Source of the DNA: Microbacterium oleivorans
GTDB lineage: Bacteria > Actinomycetota > Actinomycetes > Actinomycetales > Microbacteriaceae
DNA: 64,000 nt
Reading direction: 5' to 3'
Assembly: GCF_001691565.1 (NCBI RefSeq)
Contig: NZ_MAYO01000002.1
Coordinates: forward strand, 64,272-128,271
Shown: one piece after another, positions 27,198-36,825 of the stretch
Layout: every line of letters starts with the position of its first letter
Numbering within the stretch: position 1 is the stretch's first letter
Translations under genes and position numbers: made by a program
Notes under the pieces: model-generated
What the model saw: the letters and a program-made list of their open reading frames with translations, nothing else
The model's database searches: none
Told to the model about the DNA's origin: nothing

Positions 27198-28334
27198 ATG
27201 TCGACGCCGACCCGATCCACCGCCGTGACCCGTTCCCGACGCGCGGCGGGCAAGATCCTCCCGGAGCACGCCCGCGCGCACAACCGTGCGCTCGTGCTCC
27301 AGTCGCTCTTCTCCGAGGGGGCCATGAGCCGCGCCGATCTCGCACGCGAGACCGGGCTCACCCGGGTCACCATCTCCGATCTCGTGGGCTCGCTGATGGA
27401 GGACGGGTACGTCGTCGAGCAGGGTGTGCGCGAGGCATCCGGTCCCGGCAAGCCAGCGATCCTCGTGGACATCGCCCGAGACGGCCACCGCATCGCCGGG
27501 CTGGACCTGTCCGGCAGCGAGAGCTTCCTCGGAGCGGTTCTGACCCTCGACGGCGAGATCGTCGCCCGGCACAGCGTCCCGGTCCCCGCCGGCCAGTCCG
27601 ACGTCCTCGGTGCGATCCTCGCCCTCGCGCGCACCGTCGTCGCCGACGCACACGCCCCGGTCCTGGGTCTCGGCGTCGGAACGCCCGGTGTCGTCGACGA
27701 TCGGGGCGTCGTCGTCGCCGCACCCGGGTTCGGCTGGGAGGATCTCGACCTCGCCGGTGCGCTCGAAGCAGAGGTCGGGCTCCCCGTGCTCGTCGCCAAC
27801 GACGCCAACGCCGCCGTCCTCGCCGAGCACACGTTCGGAGGTGCCGGCGACGACGTCATCCTCGTGCGCGTCGGTCGCGGTGTCGGTGCGGGCCTCCTGA
27901 CCGGGGGAGAGCCCCTCGCCGGCGCCCGGTTCGCCGCCGGCGAGATCGGCCACGTCACCGTCGGCACCGACGGCGGACCTGCCTGCGCCTGCGGCAAGAT
28001 CGGATGCCTCGAAGCGTGGCTCGCGGTTCCCGCCCTGAGCGAGCGACTCGCCGCGACCGACGACCCCGACAGCGTCCTCCGCGATGCCGGCGAGCGGCTC
28101 GGCATCGCCCTCGCCCCGATCGTCGGAGCGCTCGACCTGTCGGAGATCGCCCTCTCCGGACCCGCCGACCTCCTCGGCGGAGCGCTCGCCGAGGCCGCAG
28201 CGGACACCGTCCGCACCCGCACCCTCGCCACCTTCCACGACGGGCTCCAGGTGCGCATGTCGACCCACAGCGAGGACATCGTCCTGCGCGGTGCGGCCGT
28301 CATGGTCCTGTCCGGCCGTCTCGGAGTCTCCTGA
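27198..28334 (+). CDS. ROK-family transcriptional repressor (NagC/NagR-like)
   Basis: The 378-residue protein has an N-terminal winged helix (about residues 30-88, MSRADLARETGLTRVTISDL) and a C-terminal ROK domain. The ROK zinc motif is CACGKIGCLEAW near residue 262, preceded by FAAGEIGHVTVG. The ATP-binding start (IAGLDLSGSESFLGAVL) lacks the DxGGTK kinase motif, which fits a sugar-sensing repressor rather than a kinase. It heads a cluster for sugar ABC uptake, kinase, NagA and hexosaminidase, and is therefore proposed to repress N-acetylglucosamine/chitobiose genes through the 15-bp element present at 27179 and 35345. Confidence 0.85.
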   Translation: MSTPTRSTAVTRSRRAAGKILPEHARAHNRALVLQSLFSEGAMSRADLARETGLTRVTISDLVGSLMEDGYVVEQGVREASGPGKPAILVDIARDGHRIAGLDLSGSESFLGAVLTLDGEIVARHSVPVPAGQSDVLGAILALARTVVADAHAPVLGLGVGTPGVVDDRGVVVAAPGFGWEDLDLAGALEAEVGLPVLVANDANAAVLAEHTFGGAGDDVILVRVGRGVGAGLLTGGEPLAGARFAAGEIGHVTVGTDGGPACACGKIGCLEAWLAVPALSERLAATDDPDSVLRDAGERLGIALAPIVGALDLSEIALSGPADLLGGALAEAAADTVRTRTLATFHDGLQVRMSTHSEDIVLRGAAVMVLSGRLGVS

Positions 28335-28420
28335 CCCGCACCACCCGCGTCACCACGCACCACCCCGTATCCGCGACGGCTCGACCGAGCCGCCGCATCC
28401 CACACAGTGAAGGAATCGCT

Positions 28421-29683
28421 ATGAAGAAGACCCTCGGAGCACTGTCGCTCCTCGGCGCGTCAGCCCTCGTCCTGTCCAGCTGTGCCGGCGGCGGCACCCC
28501 CACCGGCGGGAGCGCCGCGACCGGCGACCTGACCGTGTGGCTGGTCGGCACGGACACCCCGCAGGATGCGCGCGACTATTTGAAGAAGACGTTCGAGGAC
28601 CAGAACGACGGCTGGACGCTGACGGTCGAGGAGAAAACCTGGGCCGACACGACGGAAGGGTACGTGGCCGCGCTCTCGTCGAACGACGCCCCGGATCTGG
28701 TCGAGGTCGGCAACACCCAGGCGCCGGGGTTCATCGACCAGGGGCTGTTCGCCGACATCACCGACATCCGCGAGGATCTCGGCGGCGACGACATGCTGCC
28801 GGCTTTCATCGACAGCGCGACCCTCGACGGTGCGCTCTACGCCGCGCCGTATTACGCCGGATCGCGCGTCGTCTTCTACTCGCCCGCCACCTACTCGGGC
28901 GAGGTCCCGGCGACGCTGAGCGAGTACGTCCAGGCCGGCATCGACAACACGAGCTCCGGCAAGTCCGGCATCTACGCGCCCGGCAAGGACTGGTACAACG
29001 CCCTGCCCTACGTGTGGGCCAACGGCGGCGAGATCGCGACGCTCGAGGGTGACCAATGGGTCGGCGGGTTCTCGAGCGAGGGCGGCATCAAGGGACTCGA
29101 GATGCTGCAGGACGTCTATCAGAACGCGACGATCGCGCCCGCCGACGCGGACGAGACCGACCCCCAGGTGCCGTTCTGCGCGGGCGAGGTCGGCTTCCTC
29201 TCGGCGCCGAGCTGGGTGCAGTGGTCGATCCTCGCGCCCGCCGACGCCGAGGCGCCCGGATGCCCCGACGATGCGGGCAAGGACCTGGCGGCCTACGCGC
29301 TTCCCGGCATGACCGAGGGCGAGGTCGCGCCCGTCTTCGCGGGTGGATCCAGCATCGCGATCGCGGCGAAGACCGACGCATCGGAGATGTCCCAGGCCGC
29401 GCTCGAGATCATCCTGTCGGAGGGGTACCAGAAGATCCTCGCCGAGAACGGGCTGATCCCGGCCCGCACCTCCTTCGCGCAGTACCTGCCCGAGGGGCAG
29501 ATCACCGCCGAGGCGGCGAAGGCCGCGGCATCCTCCAAGGCGGTCCCCGCCAGCCCTCAGTGGGTCGAAGTCGAATCGGCGGGCATCATCAAGGACGCTC
29601 TCGTCAAGATCGCGCAGGGAGGCGACGTCACCGAGATCGCGACCGCCCTCGACGCTCAGATCGAAGCGATCCTCAACTCCTGA
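28421..29683 (+). CDS. Sugar ABC transporter solute-binding lipoprotein
   Basis: The 420-residue protein starts with a lipoprotein signal (MKKTLGALSLLGASALVLSS then Cys21 in SSCAGG) and continues as a family 1 extracellular sugar-binding protein. Typical features are TVWLVGTDTPQDAR near the mature start, APDLVEVGNTQAPGFIDQGL near residue 90 and YYAGSRVVFY. AAGGAA precedes the ATG. It is followed by two permeases and a ROK kinase and preceded by a ROK repressor. The likely ligands are N-acetylglucosamine, chitobiose or related chitooligosaccharides. No ATPase gene is in the cluster. Confidence 0.88.
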   Translation: MKKTLGALSLLGASALVLSSCAGGGTPTGGSAATGDLTVWLVGTDTPQDARDYLKKTFEDQNDGWTLTVEEKTWADTTEGYVAALSSNDAPDLVEVGNTQAPGFIDQGLFADITDIREDLGGDDMLPAFIDSATLDGALYAAPYYAGSRVVFYSPATYSGEVPATLSEYVQAGIDNTSSGKSGIYAPGKDWYNALPYVWANGGEIATLEGDQWVGGFSSEGGIKGLEMLQDVYQNATIAPADADETDPQVPFCAGEVGFLSAPSWVQWSILAPADAEAPGCPDDAGKDLAAYALPGMTEGEVAPVFAGGSSIAIAAKTDASEMSQAALEIILSEGYQKILAENGLIPARTSFAQYLPEGQITAEAAKAAASSKAVPASPQWVEVESAGIIKDALVKIAQGGDVTEIATALDAQIEAILNS

Positions 29684-29742
29684 CCCGAGCGGTGCAGGGG
29701 GCGACGCGTCCCCTGCACCGCTCCCATCCCGCGGAGACGACG

Positions 29743-30714
29743 ATGTCCGGAACCCTCACGCGCCCCGCCCCGACGAGGGTGCCGCGCGATCCCCTCGCCA
29801 CGGCCACTCGCGATCGCGCGCGACGACGCAAGGACGGCGCCGCGGCGCTGACGCTGCTCGGGCCCTCCCTCGTGATCCTCGCGGTCATGGTCGGCTATCC
29901 CGCCGTCCTCATGATCGTGCAGTCGTTCACCGACTACTCGATCCGCAACAAGGTGCAGGGAACCCTCCCGGACGTCGTCGGCTTCGAGAACTACGTCGAG
30001 GTGTTCACCGCGTCGGACTTCCCGGCAGTGCTGGTCCGCAGTCTCGGCCTCATGCTCGTCATGACGGTGCTCATCGTCGGGCTCGGGGCGCTGGTCGCGG
30101 TGCTGATGACACGGCTCACCCGGGGGTGGCGGATCCTCGTGTCCATCGGTCTGCTCCTCGCGTGGGCGATGCCGCCGCTGGCTGCGACGACCGTGTGGGG
30201 GTGGATCTTCGACGCGCAGTACGGTCTGGTGAACTGGGCGCTGAACACCGTGACCGGTACGCAGGACTTCACGAACCACTCCTGGCTGCTCGACCCTTGG
30301 TCGTTCTTCGTCGTCCTCACGATCATCGTGGTGTGGCAGGGCGTCCCCTTCGCGGCCTTCACTCTCTACGCCGCCCTCGGGCAGGTGCCCGGCGAGGTGC
30401 TCGAGGCCGCATCCCTCGACGGCGCAACCGGCCTCCAGCGCTTCCGGCTGGTCGTGTACCCGTATCTGCGCAACGTCGTCACCGTCGTCGTCGTGCTGCA
30501 GGTCATCTGGAACCTGCGCATCTTCACCCAGGTGTACGCGCTGCAGCAGCGCGGGGGGCTCGCGTCGGAGACGAACGTCCTCGGCACCTACATCTTCCGG
30601 CAGGGGGTGGGGGAGTTCGGTGTCACGAGCGCGATCGGCGTGCTGACGGTCATCCTGCTCCTCGCTCTGTCGTGGGGCTACGTTCGCACCACCCTCAAGG
30701 AGGAGGAGCTGTGA
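29743..30714 (+). CDS. Sugar ABC transporter permease (MalF-type)
   Basis: The 323-residue protein has six transmembrane segments and the inner-membrane component EAA loop: EVLEAASLDGATGLQRFRLV near residue 218. The cytoplasmic N-terminus is long and basic (to about residue 35). It couples to the next permease, whose GTG overlaps this stop, and to the binding protein 59 bases upstream. The gap before it (29684-29742) contains a GC-rich imperfect hairpin (GGTGCAGGGG with CCCCTGCACC) that could tune expression downstream of the highly expressed binding protein. Confidence 0.88.
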   Translation: MSGTLTRPAPTRVPRDPLATATRDRARRRKDGAAALTLLGPSLVILAVMVGYPAVLMIVQSFTDYSIRNKVQGTLPDVVGFENYVEVFTASDFPAVLVRSLGLMLVMTVLIVGLGALVAVLMTRLTRGWRILVSIGLLLAWAMPPLAATTVWGWIFDAQYGLVNWALNTVTGTQDFTNHSWLLDPWSFFVVLTIIVVWQGVPFAAFTLYAALGQVPGEVLEAASLDGATGLQRFRLVVYPYLRNVVTVVVVLQVIWNLRIFTQVYALQQRGGLASETNVLGTYIFRQGVGEFGVTSAIGVLTVILLLALSWGYVRTTLKEEEL

Positions 30715-31673
30715 GCACGCAGATCACCCCGGCCGCGCAGTTGTCGACCGTCGGCGTCGAGGAGGTCGCCGGTCCGGTCGGCGACGCCCGGACGCCCCTG
30801 CCGGGCTCGCTCGCCGCGCGGCGGCGACGCCGATCGCCGGCGGGACGGGTCCTGCGGAACATCGCCGCCCTGATCGTCTTCGCATTCTCGGTGTTCCCCG
30901 TCTACTGGATGCTGAACATGTCGTTCACGAGCGGTCAGTCGATCATCAGCCGCACGCCGAGCTTCCTGCCCCTGGACTTCACCCTCCGCAACTACGAGAC
31001 CGCGTGGACCCGCCCCGCGGCGCCGGGGCAGACCGACTTCGTGCACGGCCTGATCAGCTCGGGGCTGGTCACCGTGAGCGTGCTGGTCATCACCCTGCTC
31101 GTCGCGTTCCTCGCCTCGATCGCGGTCGCCCGCATCCGCTTCCGCGGGCGCCGTTCCTTCATCGTCTCGGTGCTCATCGTGCAGATGATCCCGGGCGAGG
31201 CGATGATGTTCACGATCTACGGGATGATCGACGACTGGCGCCTCATGAACACGCTCGTCGGTCTCGGGGTCGTTTACGTCGCAGCCGTCGTCCCGTTCAC
31301 GATCTGGACCCTGCGCGGCTTCGTCGCAGGAGTCCCGGTCGACCTCGAGGAGGCGGCGATGATCGACGGCTGCACGCGCTCGCAGGCGTTCTGGAAGGTC
31401 ACCTTCCCCCTTCTCGCCCCCGGCCTCGTCGCGACGGGTGTCTTCGCCTTCATCCAATCGTGGAACGAGTTCACGATGGCGCTGCTCCTCCTCCGCGGCC
31501 AGAATCTGACGCTGCCGCCGTGGCTGCTGTCGTTCCAGTCCGCGACCGAAGCGACCAACTGGGGTGCGGTGATGGCGGCATCCACCCTCATCTCGGTCCC
31601 CGTCGTCGTCTTCTTCCTCATCGTGCAGGGGCGGATGTCGGGCGGGCTCGTCTCGGGCGCCGTGAAGGGCTGA
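30711..31673 (+). CDS. Sugar ABC transporter permease (MalG-type)
   Basis: The 320-residue protein starts with GTG overlapping the previous stop, with AAGGAGGAGG upstream. It has a 45-residue basic N-terminus, six transmembrane segments and the EAA loop VDLEEAAMIDGCTRSQAFWK near residue 220. MalG-type features include SWNEFTMALLLL near the C-terminus. Together with the MalF-type permease it makes the channel of the sugar importer. A shared MsiK-type ATPase encoded elsewhere is probably used, as is common in actinobacteria. Confidence 0.88.
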   Translation: MSTQITPAAQLSTVGVEEVAGPVGDARTPLPGSLAARRRRRSPAGRVLRNIAALIVFAFSVFPVYWMLNMSFTSGQSIISRTPSFLPLDFTLRNYETAWTRPAAPGQTDFVHGLISSGLVTVSVLVITLLVAFLASIAVARIRFRGRRSFIVSVLIVQMIPGEAMMFTIYGMIDDWRLMNTLVGLGVVYVAAVVPFTIWTLRGFVAGVPVDLEEAAMIDGCTRSQAFWKVTFPLLAPGLVATGVFAFIQSWNEFTMALLLLRGQNLTLPPWLLSFQSATEATNWGAVMAASTLISVPVVVFFLIVQGRMSGGLVSGAVKG

Positions 31674-31674
31674 C

Positions 31675-32577
31675 ATGCGCGTCGGAATCGACGTCGGCGG
31701 CACGAAAACGCTCGCCGTCGCGGTGGATGACGGCGGTCGCGTCGTCGCGACCGACCGCCGCGCGACCGGGCGCGGAGCCGATGCCGTCGTCGACGGGATC
31801 GTGGCGGTCGTCGACGCGCTCGCGCGGGGTCGACGGGTCGATGACCTCGGTGTCGGCGTGCCCGGCCAGATCGGGCGGGACGGCGTGGTCCGCCACGCCC
31901 TCAATCTCGGGATCGACAACCTCGACCTGGCGGCCGCCCTCGCCGCGCGCCTCGGGGTGAGGCCCACCGTGGACAACGACGTACGCGCCGCCGCCGTCGG
32001 AGCCGCCGCGGTGCTGCCCGACATCGACTCGCTCGCTTACCTGAATCTCGGGACGGGCGTCGCCGCAGGGATCGTCCGAGACGGGATGCCGTGGCGCGGC
32101 GCGCGCGGCGCCGCCGGCGAGATCGGGCATCTCAGCGTCGACCCCGCCGGGCCGGCCTGCCCCTGTGGGCAGCGGGGCTGCATCGAGGCGCTCGCCGGAG
32201 GCGCTGCCGTCGCCGCGCGGTGGGGGAAGCCGTCTCCGCTCCCCGTCGCCGAGGTGTTCGACTGCGCGGATGCGGGTGATCCGTTCGCGGGATCGTTGCG
32301 CGCGGATCTCGTCCGCGGCGTGGCCGGGGCGGTGCAGGTGCTCGTCCTCACTGCCGACGTCGATCTCGTCGTGCTCGGCGGCGGGGTGTCGCACCTGGGG
32401 GAGCGGATGCTCGTGCCGGTGCGGACGGCCCTGCGGGCCGCGGCATCCGGGTCGGCCTTTCTCGCCTCGCTGGATCTGGCGGACCGGATCGTCGCGGTGC
32501 CTGCGGGCGAACCCGTCGGCGCGGTCGGTGCCGCGCTGCTGGCGGGCTCGCCCGTCGGTGTCGTGCCGGGACTCTGA
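31675..32577 (+). CDS. ROK-family sugar kinase (N-acetylglucosamine kinase or glucokinase)
   Basis: The 300-residue protein has the kinase ATP motif VGIDVGGTKTLAVAVDDGG at the N-terminus, the catalytic Asp in VDNDVRAAA near residue 103, AAGEIGHLSVDPAG near 145, and the ROK zinc signature CPCGQRGCIEAL near 161. Unlike the repressor at 27198 it has no winged helix. It follows the permease by one base. The setting with NagA and hexosaminidase favours N-acetylglucosamine as substrate, giving GlcNAc-6-phosphate for NagA. Glucokinase activity is an alternative. Confidence 0.83.
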   Translation: MRVGIDVGGTKTLAVAVDDGGRVVATDRRATGRGADAVVDGIVAVVDALARGRRVDDLGVGVPGQIGRDGVVRHALNLGIDNLDLAAALAARLGVRPTVDNDVRAAAVGAAAVLPDIDSLAYLNLGTGVAAGIVRDGMPWRGARGAAGEIGHLSVDPAGPACPCGQRGCIEALAGGAAVAARWGKPSPLPVAEVFDCADAGDPFAGSLRADLVRGVAGAVQVLVLTADVDLVVLGGGVSHLGERMLVPVRTALRAAASGSAFLASLDLADRIVAVPAGEPVGAVGAALLAGSPVGVVPGL

Positions 32578-32589
32578 TCGATGCGCTGG

Positions 32590-32683
32590 TCGGTATTCAG
32601 TCTGGACGCGAGTCCGCTGGGCGTGCGGGGGCGGATCCCCGGGCATCAGCTCAGCAGCCGCACTGATCGGGACTGAATACCGA
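32590..32683. repeat. Intergenic element with perfect 13-bp terminal inverted repeats
   Basis: TCGGTATTCAGTC (32590-32602) and GACTGAATACCGA (32671-32683) are perfect inverted repeats that bound a 94-base element in the 143-base gap between the ROK kinase and nagA, which converge. A smaller hairpin (CGGGG with CCCCG) lies inside. It may be a bidirectional terminator, a MITE-like repeat or a structured RNA. The arms are AT-richer than their surroundings. Confidence 0.6.
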
Positions 32684-32720
32684 ACGCGGCGTCTGACCGG
32701 CGGTCGGAGGGAGCCGCGGC

Positions 32721-33869
32721 TCAGACCGTGCCGGTGAAGACCCGCCGCACGTGCAGGTCGGCGCTCAGCAGCACCGCGTCGGCGACGGCGCCGACGGCGA
32801 GCGAGCCGAGGTCGCGCCGGCCGATCGCTCGAGCCGGGGTGCGGGTGAGTGCCGTGACGGCGTCGGGCAGCGTGACGCCCGCGGCGACGGCGGTGCGAAG
32901 CGCGGCATCCTGCGTCAGGGTGGACCCGGCGATCGTGCCGTCGGGCAGGCGAGCGACGCCGGCCTCGACCGTCACCTCGAGCGACCCGAGCAGGTAGGTC
33001 CCGTCCGCGGCGCCGGCGGCGGCCATCGCATCGGTCACGAGCGCGACGCGGCCGGGGGCGGCGGCGAACAGCATCCGGATGACATCGGGGTGCAGGTGCA
33101 CGCCGTCGGCGATGACCTCCAGGGTCGCCCGCGGGTCGCCGGTCGCGGCGCCGACCGGTCCCGGGGCGCGGTGGTGGAGTCCCGGCATCGCGTTGAAGGC
33201 GTGCGTGAGCAGGGTGGCTCCCGCGTCGAATGCACGGCGCGTGGCCTCGGCATCGGCATCGGTGTGGCCGACCGCGACGACGACGCCGGCCGCCGTGAAC
33301 TGCGCGATAGCCGCTTGCCCGCCGGGCAGTTCGGGCGCGAGTGTCACCTGCACGAGCGATCCGCGCGCCGCCTCGATGAGCGCGGCGACGGCCTCGGGCG
33401 TGGGCGCGATGAGCAGGGCGGGATCGTGGGCGCCGTGGTGCCCCGGATCGAGGAAGGGACCCTCCAGGTGCGCGCCGAGGACCGAGGCATCCGTCTCGGC
33501 GAGGTCGGCGATCGCACCCAGGCGCGCCGCGAGGTCGTCGGGCGAGCCCGCGACGAGCGAGATGACGGCCCGCGTCGTCCCGTGCGCGAGGTGCATCGCG
33601 CGAGCCACCTGGATCGCCTCTGCACCCTCCTCGTGCGCCCGTCCACCGCCGCCGTGCCCGTGCAGGTCGACGAAGCCTGGGGTGAGGAGCGCCCCCTCCC
33701 CGGCGACGTCGCGGGCATCGACGGCCTCATCCGCGCCGAGCGCGCGCCACGCGTCGCCGGTGCCCGATGCCGCGACCCGACCGGCTTCGACGCGGATCCA
33801 GGCGTCGGGGGTCTCTGCGCCGGCGTCGATCAACCGGGCGGAGTGGATGATGCGGGTCACGTCGTCCAC
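32721..33869 (-). CDS. nagA: N-acetylglucosamine-6-phosphate deacetylase
   Basis: The 382-residue amidohydrolase has the metal-site residues in order: [12 protein letters not shown] (HxH), [16 protein letters not shown] (Glu), [18 protein letters not shown] (His), [12 protein letters not shown] (His) and [10 protein letters not shown] (Asp). It converts GlcNAc-6-phosphate to glucosamine-6-phosphate and acetate. GTG at 33869 has GGAGG closely upstream; GTG at 33860, which overlaps the hexosaminidase stop as GTGA, is an alternative. It is downstream of and coupled to the GH20 gene and shares its promoter. NagB is not in the window. Confidence 0.93.
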   Translation of the reverse strand: MDDVTRIIHSARLIDAGAETPDAWIRVEAGRVAASGTGDAWRALGADEAVDARDVAGEGALLTPGFVDLHGHGGGGRAHEEGAEAIQVARAMHLAHGTTRAVISLVAGSPDDLAARLGAIADLAETDASVLGAHLEGPFLDPGHHGAHDPALLIAPTPEAVAALIEAARGSLVQVTLAPELPGGQAAIAQFTAAGVVVAVGHTDADAEATRRAFDAGATLLTHAFNAMPGLHHRAPGPVGAATGDPRATLEVIADGVHLHPDVIRMLFAAAPGRVALVTDAMAAAGAADGTYLLGSLEVTVEAGVARLPDGTIAGSTLTQDAALRTAVAAGVTLPDAVTALTRTPARAIGRRDLGSLAVGAVADAVLLSADLHVRRVFTGTV

Positions 33870-35335
33870 GGGACCTCCGCGAGCGCGGGGAAGCGGATCC
33901 CGAGCGAGGTCCAGAGCGGCCCGAGCCCGCCGACCCGCGCGCGGAACGAGTCCCACGTCCGTTCGGGACCGGTGGCCGAAGACCAGGCGATCTCGGACGC
34001 GGCGGCGATGCGGGGGAAGGCGAGCGCGTCGATGTCGGCCAGGCTCGCGACGGTCTCCGTCCACAGGGGCGCCTCGACGCCGAGGATCGCGTCCTCGGGG
34101 AGACCGTCGACGACGGCGGTCGGCTCCCACGAGTACGCGCGCTCGAGGCTCGTCGCACCGTTCGCCCAGGTGAGTCCGAGCGGTGCGTCCTCGGTCGGCT
34201 TCATGTCCAGGTAGATCGCGTCGGCGGGCGAGAGGATGACCCGACCGCCGCGCTCGGCGAAGGCGCGGGCGTGCCGGGGCGCGGCATCCGTCGGCGCCGC
34301 GAAGCCCCAGTACTGGCCGATCGTGCCGGGAGCGAGGCCCACGACGGCGCCGGCCTCGTGCCAGGCGATCGGCGTTTTTCCGAGCTCGGCGATGACGGCG
34401 CTCGCGCGCCTGACGAAGTGCGCGAAGTCCTCGGGCGTCGTCCCGTGGGACTCGTCTCCGCCGAAGTGCAGCCAGGGGCCCGGGGTGAGCTCGGCGAGTT
34501 CCCCGAAGACGTCGCGCACGAAGGCGTACGTCGCCTCGTCGTGCACACGGAGCGACGAGAAGCCGACCGCGGTGCCGGTGTACGGCTCGCCCTCGATCGG
34601 GATCGCGCCCTCGGTGATCACGTCCGTCACCGGAGTCTCGGCGATCTCGGGGTAGGCGAGCGACACGGCGTGCGTGTGGCCCGGCATGTCGAACTCCGGC
34701 ACGACGGTCATGTGACGGGATGCCGCGTACTCCGCGACCGCGCGGTAGTCGTCCTGCGTGTAGAAGCCGCCCGCAGCCCCGTCGACGGCGGTCGCCGACG
34801 CCCTCTCGGTGAGCTCGGGACGCGACCGCAGCTCGAGTCGCCAGCCCTGGTCGTCCGAGAGGTGCAGGTGCAGGACGTTGAACTTCAGCGATGCCGCCCG
34901 GTCGATGTACTCCCGCACCGTGTCGACTCCGTGGAAGTGGCGCGCGACGTCGAGCATGACACCGCGATAGGCGAACCGCGGGGCGTCCGCGATGCGGACG
35001 GCCGGCACCACCCAGCGCTCGCCGTCACGACGGACGAGCTGCCCGAGCGTCTGCACGCCGTAGTGCAGGCCCGCGGCATCCGCTCCCGTGAGCCGGATGC
35101 CGGTGGCCGCCGCTTCGAGGACGTACGACTCCGCGGGGCCGCCGTCCTGCACGGCGAGCACGATGCCGTCGCCGTCCGGCAGGTCGAGACCCGTGCGCGC
35201 GGTGATGAGCGAGCGGAGGGCGGTCGCGGCATCCGCTTCACCCGTCAGGCCGGCCCCGGACAGATCGAACGCGGGCCCGTTCCGGACGTCGACGTCCGCG
35301 GGGAAGGGCACGAGGGGGAGGGGCACCGGAGCCAC
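33857..35335 (-). CDS. Beta-N-acetylhexosaminidase (GH20)
   Basis: The 492-residue enzyme has an N-terminal GH20b-like domain (about 5-115) and a GH20 TIM barrel starting at [20 protein letters not shown] near residue 127. The catalytic Asp-Glu pair is in [11 protein letters not shown] near residue 295, and substrate residues occur in [18 protein letters not shown] and [12 protein letters not shown]. No signal peptide is visible, so it should cleave imported chitooligosaccharides to GlcNAc in the cytoplasm. The start is GTG at 35335. A candidate ROK operator lies 9 bases upstream at 35345-35359. Confidence 0.92.
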   Translation of the reverse strand: MAPVPLPLVPFPADVDVRNGPAFDLSGAGLTGEADAATALRSLITARTGLDLPDGDGIVLAVQDGGPAESYVLEAAATGIRLTGADAAGLHYGVQTLGQLVRRDGERWVVPAVRIADAPRFAYRGVMLDVARHFHGVDTVREYIDRAASLKFNVLHLHLSDDQGWRLELRSRPELTERASATAVDGAAGGFYTQDDYRAVAEYAASRHMTVVPEFDMPGHTHAVSLAYPEIAETPVTDVITEGAIPIEGEPYTGTAVGFSSLRVHDEATYAFVRDVFGELAELTPGPWLHFGGDESHGTTPEDFAHFVRRASAVIAELGKTPIAWHEAGAVVGLAPGTIGQYWGFAAPTDAAPRHARAFAERGGRVILSPADAIYLDMKPTEDAPLGLTWANGATSLERAYSWEPTAVVDGLPEDAILGVEAPLWTETVASLADIDALAFPRIAAASEIAWSSATGPERTWDSFRARVGGLGPLWTSLGIRFPALAEVPWTT

Positions 35336-35344
35336 CGCCGTTCT

Positions 35345-35359
35345 GTAAGGTGTCCTAAC
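35345..35359. promoter_or_regulatory. Candidate ROK operator, copy 2 (hexosaminidase-nagA promoter)
   Basis: GTAAGGTGTCCTAAC is pseudo-palindromic (GTWAGG-N3-CCTWAC) and matches the element at 27179-27193 at 12 of 15 positions. It lies just upstream of the hexosaminidase GTG on the minus strand. Its presence at both ends of the GlcNAc cluster supports control by the ROK repressor. Confidence 0.62.
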
Positions 35360-35397
35360 AAAACCGATCGGGCCAGCCTATCAGCGGCCCCATCCGT

Positions 35398-35403
35398 TAT
35401 GCT
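35398..35403 (+). promoter_or_regulatory. Candidate -10 element of the glyA-folD transcript
   Basis: TATGCT sits a few bases before the ZTP riboswitch aptamer, which places a start of transcription near 35410, where the aptamer begins. A matching -35 hexamer is not evident, as is frequent in actinobacteria. Confidence 0.4.
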
Positions 35404-35405
35404 CG

Positions 35406-35480
35406 CAGTGTCGCGACTGGCGTTGAGGTGGGCTACCACCGGGGAGCGATTGACACGGCATTCGACCGCGCGCCTGGGCC
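35406..35480 (+). ncRNA. ZTP (pfl) riboswitch
   Basis: The leader of glyA contains the conserved pieces of the pfl/ZTP aptamer in order and spacing. These are CGCGACTGGCG (35412-35422), the GGTGG/CCACC hairpin (35427-35431 with 35436-35440), CCGGGGAGC (35439-35447), and the 3' pseudoknot segment CCGCGCGCCTGGGC (35466-35479). GTGTC (35408-35412) can pair with GACAC (35452-35456) to close the first domain. This class senses the folate-stress nucleotides ZMP/ZTP and switches on folate one-carbon genes. glyA and folD directly downstream are canonical targets. The short distance to the ribosome site (35515-35519) suggests translational control. Confidence 0.88.
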
Positions 35481-35524
35481 GATGCGAGATTCCTCATCCC
35501 GAAAGCCGTCGTCAGGAGATCGTC

Positions 35525-36799
35525 ATGACCGATTCGCTGTTCAACGCCCCCCTCTCCGAGGTCGATCCCGAGATCGCCGATGTGCTCGAGCGGGAGCTCG
35601 ACCGTCAGCGCGGGTTCCTCGAGATGATCGCCTCTGAGAACTTCGTTCCCGTGTCGGTGCTGCAGTCGCAGGGCTCCGTCCTCACCAACAAGTACGCCGA
35701 GGGCTACCCCGGCCGCCGCTACTACGGCGGCTGCGAGGTCGTCGACGTCGCCGAGGAGCTCGCGATCGAGCGCGCGAAGGCGCTGTTCGGCGCCGGGTTC
35801 GCCAACGTCCAGCCCCACTCGGGTGCGTCGGCCAACGCCGCGGTCCTGCACGCGATCGCCCGTCCCGGCGACACGCTGCTCGGCCTCTCGCTCGATCACG
35901 GCGGTCACCTCACGCACGGCATGAAGATCAACTTCTCGGGCCGTCTGTACGACATCGTCGCGTACGGCGTCGACGCCGAGACCTCGCTCGTCGACATGGA
36001 CGAGGTCCGCCGTCTCGCGATCGAGCACAAGCCGAAGGTCATCATCGCCGGCTGGTCCGCCTATCCCCGACAGCTCGACTTCGCCGCCTTCCGCGCCATC
36101 GCCGACGAGGTCGGCGCGCTCCTCTGGGTCGACATGGCGCACTTCGCCGGTCTCGTCGCCGCGGGGCTGCACCCCTCTCCCATCCCGCACGCGCACGTCG
36201 TCTCGACCACCGTGCACAAGACGATCGGCGGCCCCCGCTCGGGCCTCATCCTCACCAACGACGCCGACATCGCCAAGAAGATCAACACCGCGGTCTTCCC
36301 GGGCCAGCAGGGCGGCCCGCTCATGCACGTGATCGCGGCGAAGGCGACCGCGTTCAAGCTCGCGATGACTCCGGAGTTCAAGGAACGCCAGGAGCGCACG
36401 GTCCGCGGAGCGGCGATCCTCGCCGACCGCCTCACCCAGGACGACGTCAAGGCAGCCGGCGTCGCGGTCCGCTCGGGCGGCACCGACGTGCACCTCGTGC
36501 TCGTGGACCTCCGCGATGCGGCGATCGACGGCAAGCAGGCCGAAGACCTGCTGCACGACATCCGGATCACGGTCAACCGCAACGCCGTCCCGAACGACCC
36601 GCGCCCGCCGATGGTCACCTCGGGCCTGCGCATCGGCACCCCGGCGCTCGCGACCCGCGGTTTCGGCGACGCCGAGTTCACCGAGGTCGCCGACGTCATC
36701 GCGCTCGCGCTGCTGCCGGGCGCCGACCACGAGGCGCTCCGCGCGCGCGTCGCGAAGCTCGCCGACGCGTTCCCGCTCTACCCCGGCCTGCACCAGTGA
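35525..36799 (+). CDS. glyA: Serine hydroxymethyltransferase
   Basis: The 424-residue PLP enzyme interconverts serine and glycine while forming 5,10-methylene-tetrahydrofolate. Diagnostic blocks are [18 protein letters not shown] near residue 35, [20 protein letters not shown] near 57, the PLP-lysine motif [14 protein letters not shown] near 230 and a C-terminal [21 protein letters not shown] lies 6 bases before the ATG. It is preceded by a ZTP riboswitch and followed by folD, its metabolic partner in one-carbon supply to purine synthesis. Confidence 0.97.
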   Translation: MTDSLFNAPLSEVDPEIADVLERELDRQRGFLEMIASENFVPVSVLQSQGSVLTNKYAEGYPGRRYYGGCEVVDVAEELAIERAKALFGAGFANVQPHSGASANAAVLHAIARPGDTLLGLSLDHGGHLTHGMKINFSGRLYDIVAYGVDAETSLVDMDEVRRLAIEHKPKVIIAGWSAYPRQLDFAAFRAIADEVGALLWVDMAHFAGLVAAGLHPSPIPHAHVVSTTVHKTIGGPRSGLILTNDADIAKKINTAVFPGQQGGPLMHVIAAKATAFKLAMTPEFKERQERTVRGAAILADRLTQDDVKAAGVAVRSGGTDVHLVLVDLRDAAIDGKQAEDLLHDIRITVNRNAVPNDPRPPMVTSGLRIGTPALATRGFGDAEFTEVADVIALALLPGADHEALRARVAKLADAFPLYPGLHQ

Positions 36800-36825
36800 C
36801 CGCCGGCATCCGGCCCCTCCTCCGA

